This document shows positions 37,198-47,623 of a DNA stretch of 64,000 nucleotides, piece after piece; within the stretch, counting starts at the first letter, position 1; each line of letters starts with the position of its first letter. Made by a program: the position numbers and the translations under genes. Below the pieces are notes generated by a model. That model saw only the letters and a program-made list of their open reading frames with translations, ran no database searches and was not told where the DNA came from. The DNA is from Burkholderia cepacia ATCC 25416 (GTDB taxonomy: Bacteria; Pseudomonadota; Gammaproteobacteria; Burkholderiales; Burkholderiaceae), in assembly GCF_001411495.1 (NCBI RefSeq), contig NZ_CP012982.1, positions 744,001 to 808,000 on the forward strand, given 5' to 3'.

Positions 37198-38892
37198 ATG
37201 AACCATCCAGTCCCCCTCTCCTGCATCGCCGAGGCCCGCACGGCCGCGCCGGCACCGTTCCTTGCCCGTCCCCGCACCTGCGGCGAAGCACTCGTCGACC
37301 TGCTCGAACGTTATGGCGTCGAATGCGTGTTCGGCATTCCCGGCGTGCATACCGTCGAGCTGTATCGCGGGCTCGCAGAGTCGTCGATCCGCCATGTGAC
37401 GCCGCGCCACGAACAGGGGGCCGGCTTCATGGCCGACGGCTACGCGCGCGTCACGGGCCGGCCGGGCGTCTGCTTCATCATCACCGGGCCGGGCATGACC
37501 AATATCGCGACCGCGATGGCACAGGCCTACGCGGATTCGATCCCGATGCTGGTGATCTCGAGCGTCAACGCGCGGCGCGAGCTCGGCAGCGGCGACGGCC
37601 GCCTGCACGAGCTGCCGTCGCAGCGTGAAGTCTTCGCGGGACTCACTGCGTTCTCGCACACGCTGCTCGACGCGGCCGACCTGCCGCAGGTGCTCGCGCG
37701 CGCGTTCGCGGTCTTCGAAAGCGCACGGCCGCGGCCCGTGCACATCGAGATTCCGCTCGACGTGATCGTGACGCCGGCACCCGCGCTGCCCGCCGCGCCA
37801 CCCGCGCTGCCCGCCCGCCCCGCACCGGACGCCGGCGCGCTCGCGGCGGCCGCAGACCTGCTCGCCCATGCGCGCCGGCCGCTGATCCTGGCGGGCGGCG
37901 GCGCCGTGCATGCGGCGGCCGAATTGCGCGAGCTCGCCGAACGCCTGCACGCGCCGGTCGCGCTGACGATCAACGCGAAGGGTCTGCTGCCGGCCGGCCA
38001 TCCGTTGCTGATCGGCTCCACGCAATCGCTGCCCGCCACCCGCGCGACGATCCGCGACGCCGACGTGGTGCTCGCCGTCGGCACCGAGCTCGGCGAAACG
38101 GATTACGACGTCACGTTCGACGGCGGCTTCGCGATCGATGGCCGGCTGATTCGCATCGACATCGACGCGCAGCAGCTGATGCGCAATGCCCGCGCGGAGA
38201 TCGCCATCGCCGGCGATTCGCGGCTGGCGCTCGGCGCGCTGTCGACCCGCCTGCACGAAAAACCGACGACGCCCCCCGAAGCCGGCTGGGGCGCGCCGCG
38301 CGTGGCCGCCGTGCGCGCCGCGATCGCGTCGGGCCACGACGGCCCGGCGCGCGCGCAGGCGCGGCTGATCGACACGATCGTCGCGGCGCTGCCCGGCGTA
38401 ATCGTCGCCGGCGATTCGACGAGCCCCGTGTACGTCGGTAATTTCACCCACGACGCGCACGCACCGCGCAGCTGGTTCAACTCGTCTACCGGCTACGGCA
38501 CGCTCGGCTACGGGCTGCCCGCCGCGATCGGCGCGAAACTCGCCGCGCCCGCACGCCCCGTCGTCTGCCTGATCGGCGACGGCGGCCTGCAGTTCACGTT
38601 GCCGGAGCTCGCGAGCGCGGTCGAGGCCCGCGTGCCGGTGATCGTGATCGTCTGGAACAACCGCGGCTACGGCGAGATCCGCAAATACATGGTCGCGCGC
38701 GACATCACGCCGATCGGCGTCGATCCGTACACGCCCGATTTCCTGGCGCTCGCGCGCGGCTTCGGCTGCGCGGCGCACGCGGCCGCGACGCCCGATGCAC
38801 TGGCTGCCACGTTGCGCGACGCCGTCGCGCGCGCGATCCCGACCGTGATCGAGATCGACGAAGCGACATGGTTCGAGCAGGTGCAGCGATGA
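37198..38892 (+). CDS. aruI: 5-guanidino-2-oxopentanoate decarboxylase-like ThDP enzyme
   Basis: A protein of 564 residues in the acetolactate-synthase-like ThDP family. The pyrimidine domain has GVECVFGIPGVHTVELYRGL and RHEQGAGFMADGYARVTG with the catalytic Glu. The pyrophosphate domain has CLIGDGGLQFTLPELASAVE and VWNNRGYGEIRKYM (the GDG...NN Mg/ThDP motif). The wording is close to Pseudomonas AruI of the arginine transaminase route, which decarboxylates 2-ketoarginine to 4-guanidinobutyraldehyde. The next gene is an aldehyde dehydrogenase with four-base overlap, as expected for the pathway. The aminotransferase (aruH) is not present, so the substrate is inferred. Confidence 0.82.
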   Translation: MNHPVPLSCIAEARTAAPAPFLARPRTCGEALVDLLERYGVECVFGIPGVHTVELYRGLAESSIRHVTPRHEQGAGFMADGYARVTGRPGVCFIITGPGMTNIATAMAQAYADSIPMLVISSVNARRELGSGDGRLHELPSQREVFAGLTAFSHTLLDAADLPQVLARAFAVFESARPRPVHIEIPLDVIVTPAPALPAAPPALPARPAPDAGALAAAADLLAHARRPLILAGGGAVHAAAELRELAERLHAPVALTINAKGLLPAGHPLLIGSTQSLPATRATIRDADVVLAVGTELGETDYDVTFDGGFAIDGRLIRIDIDAQQLMRNARAEIAIAGDSRLALGALSTRLHEKPTTPPEAGWGAPRVAAVRAAIASGHDGPARAQARLIDTIVAALPGVIVAGDSTSPVYVGNFTHDAHAPRSWFNSSTGYGTLGYGLPAAIGAKLAAPARPVVCLIGDGGLQFTLPELASAVEARVPVIVIVWNNRGYGEIRKYMVARDITPIGVDPYTPDFLALARGFGCAAHAAATPDALAATLRDAVARAIPTVIEIDEATWFEQVQR

Positions 38893-40361
38893 GTCAGGCC
38901 CCCGATTTTCACTTTGATCCGCCGCTGCGTACCGGGCTTTTCATCGCCGGCGCGTGGGGGTCCGGCGCCGACGGCGCCACGTTGCCGATCGTCGATCCGT
39001 CGACTGAAGCGGTCCTCGCGCATGTGGCTGCCGGCGGCAGCGCGGACGTCGAGCGCGCCGTCCAGGCCGCGGCCCGCGCGTTTCCCGGCTGGAAACGCAC
39101 GACGGGTGCCGCGCGCGCGGCCCTGCTCCGCGCGATCGCGCGCGGCGTCGACACGCACCGCACACGGCTCGCGACGCTGCAGTCGTTCAATAACGGCAAG
39201 CCGTTCGCCGAAGCGGAGATCGACGTCGCCGACGTGATCGCCACGTTCGACTACTACGCCAGCCTCGCGGAACGCGTCGACACCGACGGCGAAACCGAGG
39301 TCGCGCTGCCCGGCGACGACCACCGCGCATGGATCCGGCGCGAACCGGCCGGCGTCGCCGCGCTGATCGTGCCGTGGAATTTCCCGATGGTGACGACCGC
39401 GTGGAAGCTCGCGCCGGCGCTCGCGGCCGGCTGTACCGTCGTGCTGAAGCCGTCCGAGATCACGCCGCTGCCGGAACTCGAACTCGTCGCGATCGCCGTC
39501 GCAGCGGGCCTGCCGCCGGGCGTGCTGAACGTCGTGACGGGCACCGGCCCCGACGTCGGGGCCCGGCTGTGCGCGCATCCGCTCGTCGCGAAGGTGTCGT
39601 TTACCGGCAGCACGGCGGTCGGCACGCAGGTCATGAAAACGGCCGCGGACACGATCAAGGGCGTCGGCCTCGAACTCGGCGGCAAGTCGTCGATCGTCGT
39701 GTTCGACGACGCCGATCCCGACCACGCGGTCGAGCTAATCGCGGGCGGCGGCCTGTTCAACGCGGGGCAGATGTGTTCGGCGACCTCGCGCGTGCTCGTC
39801 GCCGCGCCGCTCGCCGACGACCTGATCGCACGCCTCGCGCGGCGGATCGACGCGACCGTCGTCGGCCCGCCGTTCGCGCCCGGCGTGCAGATGGGCCCGC
39901 TGACGAACCGCGCGCAATACGAACGCGTGAAGCGCCACATCGCGCAAGGCCGCGCCGACGGCGCGCGGCTCGTGACGGGCGGCGACGTGCCCGCCGGCCC
40001 CGGTTACTTCATCCGGCCCGCGCTGTTCGCCGACGTGCCGGCCGACAGCCCGCTATGGCGCGACGAAATCTTCGGGCCGGTGCTGTGCGTCCGCACGTTC
40101 GATACCGAGTACGACGCGATCGCGGCCGCCAACGATACCGAATACGGGCTCGTCGCGACCGTCGTCACGCGCGACGCGGCACGCGGCAAGCGGGTCGCCG
40201 ACGCGCTCGAAGCAGGCGTCGTGTGGATCAACACGCCGCAACTGATCTATCCACAAACCTCATGGGGCGGCTACAAGCGCAGCAGCGTCGGACGCGAGCT
40301 CGGCCCGTTCGGGCTGGCCGCATTCCAGGAGATCAAGCAGGTCATGATGCCGGCCCGCTGA
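38889..40361 (+). CDS. Aldehyde dehydrogenase (4-guanidinobutyraldehyde-type)
   Basis: A protein of 490 residues. NAD-binding and catalytic motifs are complete: IVPWNFPMVTTAWKLAPALA, FTGSTAVGTQVM, LELGGKSSIVVFDDADPD with the general base Glu, GGLFNAGQMCSATSRVLV with the nucleophile Cys, and EIFGPVLCVRTF. ATG 38889 overlaps the decarboxylase stop (ATGA), so the two are coupled. It probably oxidises the aldehyde made by the preceding enzyme. Betaine- and aminobutyraldehyde dehydrogenases share this family. Confidence 0.92.
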   Translation: MSQAPDFHFDPPLRTGLFIAGAWGSGADGATLPIVDPSTEAVLAHVAAGGSADVERAVQAAARAFPGWKRTTGAARAALLRAIARGVDTHRTRLATLQSFNNGKPFAEAEIDVADVIATFDYYASLAERVDTDGETEVALPGDDHRAWIRREPAGVAALIVPWNFPMVTTAWKLAPALAAGCTVVLKPSEITPLPELELVAIAVAAGLPPGVLNVVTGTGPDVGARLCAHPLVAKVSFTGSTAVGTQVMKTAADTIKGVGLELGGKSSIVVFDDADPDHAVELIAGGGLFNAGQMCSATSRVLVAAPLADDLIARLARRIDATVVGPPFAPGVQMGPLTNRAQYERVKRHIAQGRADGARLVTGGDVPAGPGYFIRPALFADVPADSPLWRDEIFGPVLCVRTFDTEYDAIAAANDTEYGLVATVVTRDAARGKRVADALEAGVVWINTPQLIYPQTSWGGYKRSSVGRELGPFGLAAFQEIKQVMMPAR

Positions 40362-40511
40362 GGCCGTCCGGGCCATGCGTTTATCTCATGCCGCGCATGC
40401 GGATATTTCGTTTGTTGCGGAAATTTGACGTCCCTACAGTGCATCCACACCCCGCGCCGCCATTCGGCGACCGGCATCGAACCACCCGGCATCGTTCATC
40501 AGGAGACGGCC

Positions 40512-41609
40512 ATGCAACACTTCAAGGCGGGCAGAAGGCAGGTGATCAAAACCCTCGGCACGGCACTCGCCGCATCCGCCCTTCCGATGCCATTCATCAG
40601 TACTGCGAAGGCACAGGCGAGCAGCTTCGCGGGCAAGACGCTGCGCATCCTCACGTGGTCTGACGATACCGGTGCGGCCGCGCTGCGCAACATCGCGGAA
40701 ACGTTCAGCAAGCAGACTGGCGCACGCGTGATCGCCGACCGCGCGGACGGCACATCGGGCATGGTCGCGAAGGTCAAGGCCGCCGGCGAGCGGCCGACCT
40801 ACGACGTGATCACGCTGGCCGGCGTCGGTGCGGCCGGCCTCGCCGATGCGGGCCTGCTCGCGAAGCCGGACCTGAACCGGCTGCCGAACCTGAAGGACGT
40901 CGCGCCGCAGTACCGCACGGGCGCAAACGGGTTCGGTGTCGGCTACCTGCTGTGGTCGGACGGGCTGATCTACAACACGTCGACCGTCAAGACCGCACCG
41001 GCGAGCTACGAAGCGCTGTGGGATCCGAAATATGCGGGGCGCCTGTTTCTTCCGCCGCCGGAGTGGGCCGAGGCGGTCGATCTCGCGATCGTCGCCGCGA
41101 AGCTGGCCGGCGGTTCGCAGCAGAACATCGAACCGGGCTTCCGCAAGCTCGCGGCGCTCAAGGATCGTGTGATGACGCTCGGCGAAAACCCGAACCAGGT
41201 CGCCGACCTGTTCCGCACCGGCTCGCTCGACATCGGCGGCATCTATTCGCCCGCGTTCTTCCCGGACCAGATCCGCAAGCCCGACTACAAGATGGGCGTG
41301 ACGTACGGGATGAAGGAAGGCTTCGCGACGCAACTGATGTTCACGGTGATTCCGAAAGCGCACCCGGGCGACCTCGACCTGATCCATGCGTTCATCAACC
41401 ACACGCTCGACGCGGGCGTGCAGGGCCGGATGGCGGCGGACGTGCTGAACGGGCCGGTGAATTCGAAGGCCGTGATCCCGGCGGAAAGCCGCGCATTCGT
41501 GCCGTCGCCGCAGCAGATCGCGGAGAAGGCCATCCTCCACGACGACAAGGCGCTCGCCGCCGTTCAGCCGGCGTGGATCAAGCGCTATACCAGTCTCTTC
41601 GCGGCCTGA
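40512..41609 (+). CDS. Polyamine-type ABC transporter substrate-binding protein
   Basis: A protein of 365 residues. The N-terminus, FKAGRRQVIKTLGTALAASA, has a twin-arginine motif and a hydrophobic stretch ending at STAKAQ, so Tat export is likely. LRILTWSDDTGAAALRNIAE and YDVITLAGVGAAGLADAGLL are typical of PotD/PotF-like binding proteins. AGGAG lies before the ATG at 40512. It is followed by two permeases and an ATPase; together they form a spermidine/putrescine-class importer, here probably for a guanidino compound or polyamine. Confidence 0.9.
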   Translation: MQHFKAGRRQVIKTLGTALAASALPMPFISTAKAQASSFAGKTLRILTWSDDTGAAALRNIAETFSKQTGARVIADRADGTSGMVAKVKAAGERPTYDVITLAGVGAAGLADAGLLAKPDLNRLPNLKDVAPQYRTGANGFGVGYLLWSDGLIYNTSTVKTAPASYEALWDPKYAGRLFLPPPEWAEAVDLAIVAAKLAGGSQQNIEPGFRKLAALKDRVMTLGENPNQVADLFRTGSLDIGGIYSPAFFPDQIRKPDYKMGVTYGMKEGFATQLMFTVIPKAHPGDLDLIHAFINHTLDAGVQGRMAADVLNGPVNSKAVIPAESRAFVPSPQQIAEKAILHDDKALAAVQPAWIKRYTSLFAA

Positions 41610-41613
41610 CGAC

Positions 41614-42537
41614 ATGGCCTCGCTGCCTTCCTCCCGTCACGCGGAACCCGTCGCCGCCGGCCCGGCCGGCGGCGCTTCGGCCGCCGCTGCCGCGCGGCCC
41701 GGCGTGCCGCCGTGGCTGCTGCTTGCGCCGATCCTCGCATTCCTCGCGGTGCTCGCGGCGGCGACGCTCACCGTGCTGCGGATGAGCGTCGGTACACCGG
41801 GCGACGAATGGCGCACGTTCACGCTGCAGAACTACGCCGACCTCGCCGACCCGTACTTCATGCACTCGCTGTGGCTCACGCTGCGCCTCGCGTTCCAGAG
41901 CATGGTATGCGCGGTGCTGCTCGCGATCCCGGTCGCGCTGGCGATGGCGCGCGCCGAATCGCGGCTCGCGCGGCGACTCATGCTTGCCGGCGTGCTGCTG
42001 CCGCTGCTCGTCAACCTGCTGCTGCAGGGTTACGGCTGGCTCGTGATGCTCGGCCCGGCGGGCCTGCTCAACCGCTCGCTGCTGGCGGCCGGCGTCATCG
42101 AACGGCCACTGCAGCTGCTGTACCGCGAACACGGCGTGCTGCTCGGGCTGATCCAGACCGCATTCCCGCTCGCCGTGCTGCCGCTGTCGAGCGCGCTGCG
42201 TGCCGTGTCCCGCGCGTACGACGAAGCCGCCGCGACGCTCGGCGCGACGCGCTGGCAGACGCTGCGGCACGTGACGCTGCCGCTCGCGATGCCGGGGCTC
42301 GTATCGGGCGCGCTGCTCGTGTTCGCCTACAACGCGAGTGCGTTCGCGGTGCCGCTGCTGCTCGGCGGCCGGCGCGTACCGATGCTCGCGGTGCTCGTGC
42401 ATGACCAGGTCGCGCCGCTGCTGAACTGGCCGGCCGCGTCGGCCTCGGGTGTCGTGCTGATGGGCGCGACGCTCGTCGTGATGGCGGTTTCCCAGCGCCT
42501 CGTGCGCGCCCTGCAACGTGACGAGGTGAACCGATGA
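41614..42537 (+). CDS. ABC transporter permease (PotB-like)
   Basis: A protein of 307 residues with six membrane segments after an Ala/Pro-rich N-terminus. The ATPase-contact loop is SRAYDEAAATLGATRWQTLR (EAA...G). It starts 4 bp after the binding-protein stop and overlaps the next permease by four bases. Confidence 0.92.
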   Translation: MASLPSSRHAEPVAAGPAGGASAAAAARPGVPPWLLLAPILAFLAVLAAATLTVLRMSVGTPGDEWRTFTLQNYADLADPYFMHSLWLTLRLAFQSMVCAVLLAIPVALAMARAESRLARRLMLAGVLLPLLVNLLLQGYGWLVMLGPAGLLNRSLLAAGVIERPLQLLYREHGVLLGLIQTAFPLAVLPLSSALRAVSRAYDEAAATLGATRWQTLRHVTLPLAMPGLVSGALLVFAYNASAFAVPLLLGGRRVPMLAVLVHDQVAPLLNWPAASASGVVLMGATLVVMAVSQRLVRALQRDEVNR

Positions 42538-43376
42538 ATGCCCTTCTGCCGCGAGCACCGCTGCCCGGCCGTCTGAGCCGCGCGACCGGCACCCTCGCGA
42601 CGCTCGTGCTGTGCCTCGCCGCACTGCCGATCGTGACGATGACCACGATGTCGTTCGGCTCGTCGGGCACGCTCGAATTCCCGCCGCGCGATTTCAGCCT
42701 GCACTGGTACCGCGCCGCCTGGCAGACCTTCGTGACCGCCGATGCCGGCAGTGCGCAATCGATGGGTGCCGCGCTGACGACGAGCCTCGTCGTCGCGATC
42801 GCGACGATGCTGGTCGCGACTGCGGTTTCGGTACCCGCCGCCTACGCGCTGTCGCGTTATCGCTTCCGCGGCAAGACGTTCGTCGAGCAGCTCGTCGCGC
42901 TGCCGATCGTCTATCCGCTCGTCATGCTCGGCCTCGCGCTGCTGCTCGTGTTCAACGCGCTGCCGTTCGAACTCGGGCTCGTGCGGCTCGTCGTCGCGCA
43001 CGTGATCCTGACGCTGCCGTTTACCGTGAAGAACTGCGCGGCATCGGTCGCGTCGATCGGCCCGGAATTCGAGGAAGCCGCGTGCCTGATGGGCGCGAGC
43101 CCGCGCCGCGCGTTCGTCGATGTCGTCCTGCCGCTGATGCGGCCGGGCGTCCTCGCCGGCATGCTGTTCGCGTTCATCGTGTCGTTCAACGAGTTCACGG
43201 TGACGTTCTTCCTGTACAGCGTCGACACGATGACGCTGCCGGTCTGGCTCTACAGCCGCACCGTGTCGTCGCTCGACCCGACCGTGTTCTGTTTCGCGGT
43301 GTTCACCGTCGCGATCGATTTCGCGCTGATCTGGATGCTCGAAAAACTCGTCGGCGACAAGGGCGTTGCGCTCTGA
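42534..43376 (+). CDS. ABC transporter permease (PotC-like)
   Basis: A protein of 280 residues with six membrane segments. The EAA loop is FEEAACLMGASPRRAFVDVV. ATG overlaps the stop of the preceding permease. Partner of the 41614 permease; the length and SFNEFTVTFF near the end are typical of PotC. Confidence 0.92.
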   Translation: MNALLPRAPLPGRLSRATGTLATLVLCLAALPIVTMTTMSFGSSGTLEFPPRDFSLHWYRAAWQTFVTADAGSAQSMGAALTTSLVVAIATMLVATAVSVPAAYALSRYRFRGKTFVEQLVALPIVYPLVMLGLALLLVFNALPFELGLVRLVVAHVILTLPFTVKNCAASVASIGPEFEEAACLMGASPRRAFVDVVLPLMRPGVLAGMLFAFIVSFNEFTVTFFLYSVDTMTLPVWLYSRTVSSLDPTVFCFAVFTVAIDFALIWMLEKLVGDKGVAL

Positions 43377-43416
43377 TACGCGCACGACTCCGCCCTCGCC
43401 CATCCAAGGACTCCCC

Positions 43417-44490
43417 ATGACCCAGCTCACCCTTCAGAGCGTGACGAAGCGCTTCCAGCACGCGTATGCCGTGGATCACGTCGACCTGTCCGTGCCGGAC
43501 GGCAAGCTCGTCTGCTTTCTCGGCCCGTCGGGCTGCGGCAAGACCACGCTGATGCGGATCATCGCCGGCCTCGAGACGCCGACGTCGGGCACGATCACGT
43601 TCGCCGGCCGCGACCTCACGCACGTGCCGGCCAACCGGCGCGACTTCGGCATGGTGTTCCAGTCGCTCGCGCTGTTCCCGCACATGACGGTCGCGCAGAA
43701 CATCGCGTATCCGCTGCGGCTGCGCAAGACGGCCAGGACGGCTCAAACGCAGCGTGTCGCGGAGCTGCTGGAACTCATCCAGCTTCCGCACCTGGCCGAC
43801 CGGCTCGTCACGCAACTGTCGGGCGGGCAGCGCCAGCGCGTCGCGATCGCACGCGCGATCGCTTCGTCTCCGCGCCTGCTGCTGCTCGACGAGCCGCTGT
43901 CGGCGCTCGACGCGAAGCTGCGCGAGGCGATGCAGGTCGAGATCCGGCTGCTCCAGCAACGGCTCGGCATCACGACGATCATGGTCACGCACGACCAGCG
44001 CGAAGCGATGACGATGGCCGACGAGATCGTCGTAATGGAGAAAGGCCGCATCCAGCAGGTCGGCCGGCCGCTCGACATCTATCGCGATCCGGTCAACGAA
44101 TTCGTCGCGGATTTCATCGGCCTCGGCAACATCCTGCCGGTCGCGTGCGACGGCGACGACGCGATCGTGCTGCCGGGCGGACAACGGCTCGCGATCCGGC
44201 GCGCGCCCGACGCGCCGCGCGCGGACGACGCCGTGCGCCTGCTGATTCGCCCCGAGGACGTGTGCGTGCGCGCGGCCTCGGTCTCGCCGTCCGCGCCGAA
44301 CACGCTCGCCGGCACGGTCACGTTCGTGCGCGACGTCGGCGCGTCGATCGAGGCGACGATCGATTGCCGCGGCTTCACGCTGACGGCAGCGACGACGCCG
44401 CGCGAAACGCCCGACCTGCACGTCGGCATGCCGGTCGCCGCCGAGCTACCCGCGCATGCATGCAAGCTGATCGCCGCACGCGGCGCCTGA
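43417..44490 (+). CDS. ABC transporter ATPase (PotA-like)
   Basis: A protein of 357 residues. Walker A GPSGCGKTT, Q-loop VFQSLALFPHM, signature [15 protein letters not shown], Walker B LLLLDEPLSALD, switch His MVTHDQ. The C-terminal 110 residues form a TOBE domain (RLLIRPEDVCVRAA). AAGGAC precedes ATG 43417. It energises the polyamine-type importer. Confidence 0.94.
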   Translation: MTQLTLQSVTKRFQHAYAVDHVDLSVPDGKLVCFLGPSGCGKTTLMRIIAGLETPTSGTITFAGRDLTHVPANRRDFGMVFQSLALFPHMTVAQNIAYPLRLRKTARTAQTQRVAELLELIQLPHLADRLVTQLSGGQRQRVAIARAIASSPRLLLLDEPLSALDAKLREAMQVEIRLLQQRLGITTIMVTHDQREAMTMADEIVVMEKGRIQQVGRPLDIYRDPVNEFVADFIGLGNILPVACDGDDAIVLPGGQRLAIRRAPDAPRADDAVRLLIRPEDVCVRAASVSPSAPNTLAGTVTFVRDVGASIEATIDCRGFTLTAATTPRETPDLHVGMPVAAELPAHACKLIAARGA

Positions 44491-44530
44491 TTTCCGGTTC
44501 TTTCCCCAGCGCAGCAACAAGGACTCCATC

Positions 44531-45349
44531 ATGAACGCATCGACCCAAGCCCACCGTCTCGTGCGACGCCTGCTCGCCCGCACCGCCCTCGTCTGCACCT
44601 GCGCGGCGGGTCTCGCCGCCATCGCGCCGCTCGCACATGCCGACGCACTCGACACGATCGCGAAATCCGGCGTCGTGCGCATCGGCGTGTTCGAGGACTA
44701 CCCGCCGTTCGGCTCGATCGGCCCCGACATGAAGCCGCAAGGTTACGACATCGACATGGCGGCGCTGATCGGCAAGGCGCTCAACGCGAAGGTCGAGCTC
44801 GTGCAGGTCACCGGCGACAACCGAATGGCGTATCTCGCCGACCGCAAGACCGACATGCTGCTGTCGGTCGGCCAGACGCCGGAGCGCGCGAAGGTGATCG
44901 ATTTCTCGAACGCGTATGCGCCGTACTATCTCGCGGTATTCGGCCCGAAATCGCTCGCCGTGAAAGGCACCGCCGATCTCGCCGGCAAGTCGGTCGCGGT
45001 CGCGCGCGGCACGCTCGAGGACCTGAGCGTGAGCAAGGTCGCGCCGCCGAACGCGACGATCAAGCGCTTCGACGATCCAAACGGCGCGATCGCGGCGTTC
45101 CTGTCGGGGCAGGCGCAACTGCTCGTGATCGGCAACGACGTCGGCGCGACGATCATCGCGCGCCATCCGTCGATCGATCCGGAGCAGAAGTTCTCGCTGT
45201 TCAGCTCGCCCGATCACGTCGGCCTGAACAAGAACGAGCCGCGCCTGATGCAGAAGGTCAATGACGCGATCGCCGGCGCGAAGAAAAGCGGCACGCTGAA
45301 CACCCTGTCGCAGAAGTGGCTGCACGCGGCACTGCCGGCCGACCTGTGA
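44531..45349 (+). CDS. Polar amino-acid ABC transporter substrate-binding protein
   Basis: A protein of 272 residues with a signal peptide ending in APLAHA. The family 3 binding pattern is present: GVVRIGVFEDYPPFGSIGPD, GYDIDMAALIGKAL and MLLSVGQTPERAKVIDFSNA. AAGGA lies eight bases before the ATG. It is the first gene of a second importer set in the same cluster; a cationic amino acid such as arginine would suit the neighbouring enzymes, but this is inference. Confidence 0.92.
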   Translation: MNASTQAHRLVRRLLARTALVCTCAAGLAAIAPLAHADALDTIAKSGVVRIGVFEDYPPFGSIGPDMKPQGYDIDMAALIGKALNAKVELVQVTGDNRMAYLADRKTDMLLSVGQTPERAKVIDFSNAYAPYYLAVFGPKSLAVKGTADLAGKSVAVARGTLEDLSVSKVAPPNATIKRFDDPNGAIAAFLSGQAQLLVIGNDVGATIIARHPSIDPEQKFSLFSSPDHVGLNKNEPRLMQKVNDAIAGAKKSGTLNTLSQKWLHAALPADL

Positions 45350-45392
45350 TGCGCGTCGCGCCCGCCCCGCATTCACGACGGAAGGTATCGTT

Positions 45393-46157
45393 ATGACCTA
45401 CGTGTTCGACTTCAGCGATTTCGGCCTCTACGCCGGCATGCTCGCGCGCGGGATCGGCGTGACGCTCGGCCTCACCGCGGCCTCCACCGCGCTCGGCGGC
45501 CTGATCGGCACCGCCGGCGCGTGGGCCGCGCTCGCCGGCCCGCGCTGGGCACGCACGCTGGTCGCGGCCTACGTCGAGCTGATCCGCAATACGCCGTTCC
45601 TGGTCCAGCTGTTCTTCATCTTCTTCGGGCTGCCCGGGATCGGCGTGCACATCGACGAAGCGCAGGCGGCCGTGCTGGCGATGACGGTCAACCTGGGCGC
45701 GTATGCGGTCGAGATCCTGCGGGCCGGCATCGAATCGGTTCCGCACGGGCAAACGCAGGCCGCACGTGCGCTCGGGCTGCACGGCCGGCAGCTGTTCGGT
45801 CAGGTCGTGCTGCCGCAGGCGCTCGCGAACGTGTACCCCGCGCTGCTCGGGCAGGTGCTGATCGTGATGCTCGGTTCGGCCGTCGTGTCGCAGATCTCGG
45901 TGCCCGACCTGACCTATGCGGCGAACTTCATCCAGTCGCGCAATTTCCGTGCGTTCGAGATCTACATCGTCGTGACTGCGATCTACCTACTGCTGTCGAT
46001 CGCGCTGCGCATGCTGCTCAATCGCGTCGGCCGCCGTCTGTTCGCGGGCCGCGCGCCGCACGGTGCGGCCGCCGCACCGCGCCGCTCGTGCGTTGCCCGC
46101 TTTACATGGCGCGCGCGCTCCCCTGAAACCGGCCTCCCGACGGAGCGTGCCCGATGA
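45393..46157 (+). CDS. Polar amino-acid ABC transporter permease (HisM/GlnP-like) 1
   Basis: A protein of 254 residues with five to six membrane segments. VELIRNTPFLVQLFFIFFGL is the hallmark of the His/Glu/Gln/Arg permease family; the EAA-type loop is QAARALGLHGRQLFGQVVLP. It overlaps the next permease gene by four bases. The C-terminal 30 residues are Arg-rich and unusual but open. Confidence 0.92.
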   Translation: MTYVFDFSDFGLYAGMLARGIGVTLGLTAASTALGGLIGTAGAWAALAGPRWARTLVAAYVELIRNTPFLVQLFFIFFGLPGIGVHIDEAQAAVLAMTVNLGAYAVEILRAGIESVPHGQTQAARALGLHGRQLFGQVVLPQALANVYPALLGQVLIVMLGSAVVSQISVPDLTYAANFIQSRNFRAFEIYIVVTAIYLLLSIALRMLLNRVGRRLFAGRAPHGAAAAPRRSCVARFTWRARSPETGLPTERAR

Positions 46158-46810
46158 TCGAATTCACCTTCCAGGATATTGCGTGGAACCTGCTACTGGC
46201 CGCGCGCTGGACCATGCTGCTGTCGCTGATCACGTTCGTCGGCGGCAGCGTCGCCGGGTTTGCGCTGCTCGCGATGCGCATCTCGCCGATGCCGGCGCTG
46301 CGCCGCTTCGTGAGCCTGTACGTCGAGCTGTTTCAGGGCACGCCGTTGCTGATGCAGCTGTTCCTCGGTTTCTTCGGGCTGCCGCTGATCGGCATCGACG
46401 TGACGCCGTGGACCGCCGCATCGGTCGTATTGACGTTGAACGCGAGCGCGTACCTGGCCGACATCTGGCGCGGCTGCGTCGACGCCGTGCCGCGCGGCCA
46501 GTGGAGTGAGGCGGCCAGCCTCGGCATGACGTGGACGCAACAACTCCGTTACGCGGTGTGGCCGCAGGCATGGAAAATCGCGCTGCCGCCGACCGTCGGC
46601 TTTCTCGTGCAGGCGGTGAAGAGCACGGCGCTGACGTCGATCATCGGGCTGACCGAACTCACGAAGACCGGCAACATCATTACCAATGCGGTGTTCAAGC
46701 CGTTTCCGATCTACGCGATGGTCGCGCTGCTCTACTTCGCAATGTGCTTCCCGTTGACGTGGTACGCCCGCGTGCTCGAACGCCGCTACCGCGTCGCGAA
46801 GGCACGCTGA
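46154..46810 (+). CDS. Polar amino-acid ABC transporter permease 2
   Basis: A protein of 218 residues. [20 protein letters not shown] and [20 protein letters not shown] are the family hallmarks. It pairs with the preceding permease as a heterodimer. Confidence 0.93.
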   Translation: MIEFTFQDIAWNLLLAARWTMLLSLITFVGGSVAGFALLAMRISPMPALRRFVSLYVELFQGTPLLMQLFLGFFGLPLIGIDVTPWTAASVVLTLNASAYLADIWRGCVDAVPRGQWSEAASLGMTWTQQLRYAVWPQAWKIALPPTVGFLVQAVKSTALTSIIGLTELTKTGNIITNAVFKPFPIYAMVALLYFAMCFPLTWYARVLERRYRVAKAR

Positions 46811-46851
46811 ACCGGCGCCGCGCGCGCCTCATTACGATGCAGGTATCCCCC

Positions 46852-47577
46852 ATGATTTCCATCAGCAACGTTTCGAAGTGGTACGGCCCGTTTCAGGTCC
46901 TCAACGACTGCACGACCGAGGTCAGGAAAGGCGAAGTGGTCGTCGTGTGCGGCCCGTCGGGCTCGGGCAAGTCGACGCTGATCAAGACCGTCAACGGCCT
47001 CGAGCCGTTCCAGCAGGGCGAGATCCTCGTGAACGGCCAGTCGGTCGGCGACAAGAAGACGAACCTGTCGAAGCTGCGCTCGAAGGTCGGGATGGTGTTC
47101 CAGCATTTCGAGCTGTTCCCGCACCTGTCGATCACCGAGAACCTGACGCTCGCGCAGATCAAGGTGCTCGGCCGCGGCAAGGACGAGGCGAACGAGAAGG
47201 GCCTGAAGCTGCTCGACCGCGTCGGCCTGAAGGCGCACGCGCACAAGTTCCCGGGCCAGTTGTCGGGCGGCCAGCAGCAGCGTGTCGCGATCGCGCGCGC
47301 GCTGTCGATGGATCCGATCGCGATGCTGTTCGACGAACCGACGTCCGCGCTCGACCCCGAGATGATCAACGAAGTGCTCGACGTGATGGTCGAACTCGCG
47401 CAGGAAGGGATGACGATGATGGTCGTCACGCACGAGATGGGCTTCGCGAAGAAGGTCGCGCATCGCGTGATCTTCATGGACAAGGGCGCGATCGTCGAGG
47501 ACGACCGCAAGGACGATTTCTTCTCGAATCCGAAATCGGAACGCGCGAAGGACTTCCTCGCGAAGATTCTGCACTGA
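46852..47577 (+). CDS. Polar amino-acid ABC transporter ATPase (GlnQ-like)
   Basis: A protein of 241 residues, standard for this family. Walker [10 protein letters not shown], signature [15 protein letters not shown], Walker [13 protein letters not shown], switch VVTHEMGFA. Start at 46852 ([12 protein letters not shown]) is preferred; an in-frame ATG at 46837 adds five residues. Last gene of the importer set; a LysR gene follows. Confidence 0.94.
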   Translation: MISISNVSKWYGPFQVLNDCTTEVRKGEVVVVCGPSGSGKSTLIKTVNGLEPFQQGEILVNGQSVGDKKTNLSKLRSKVGMVFQHFELFPHLSITENLTLAQIKVLGRGKDEANEKGLKLLDRVGLKAHAHKFPGQLSGGQQQRVAIARALSMDPIAMLFDEPTSALDPEMINEVLDVMVELAQEGMTMMVVTHEMGFAKKVAHRVIFMDKGAIVEDDRKDDFFSNPKSERAKDFLAKILH

Positions 47578-47623
47578 ACGCTGCCGCGACGCGCCGCACC
47601 CGCCCCTTCCGATCGTCCGTTCC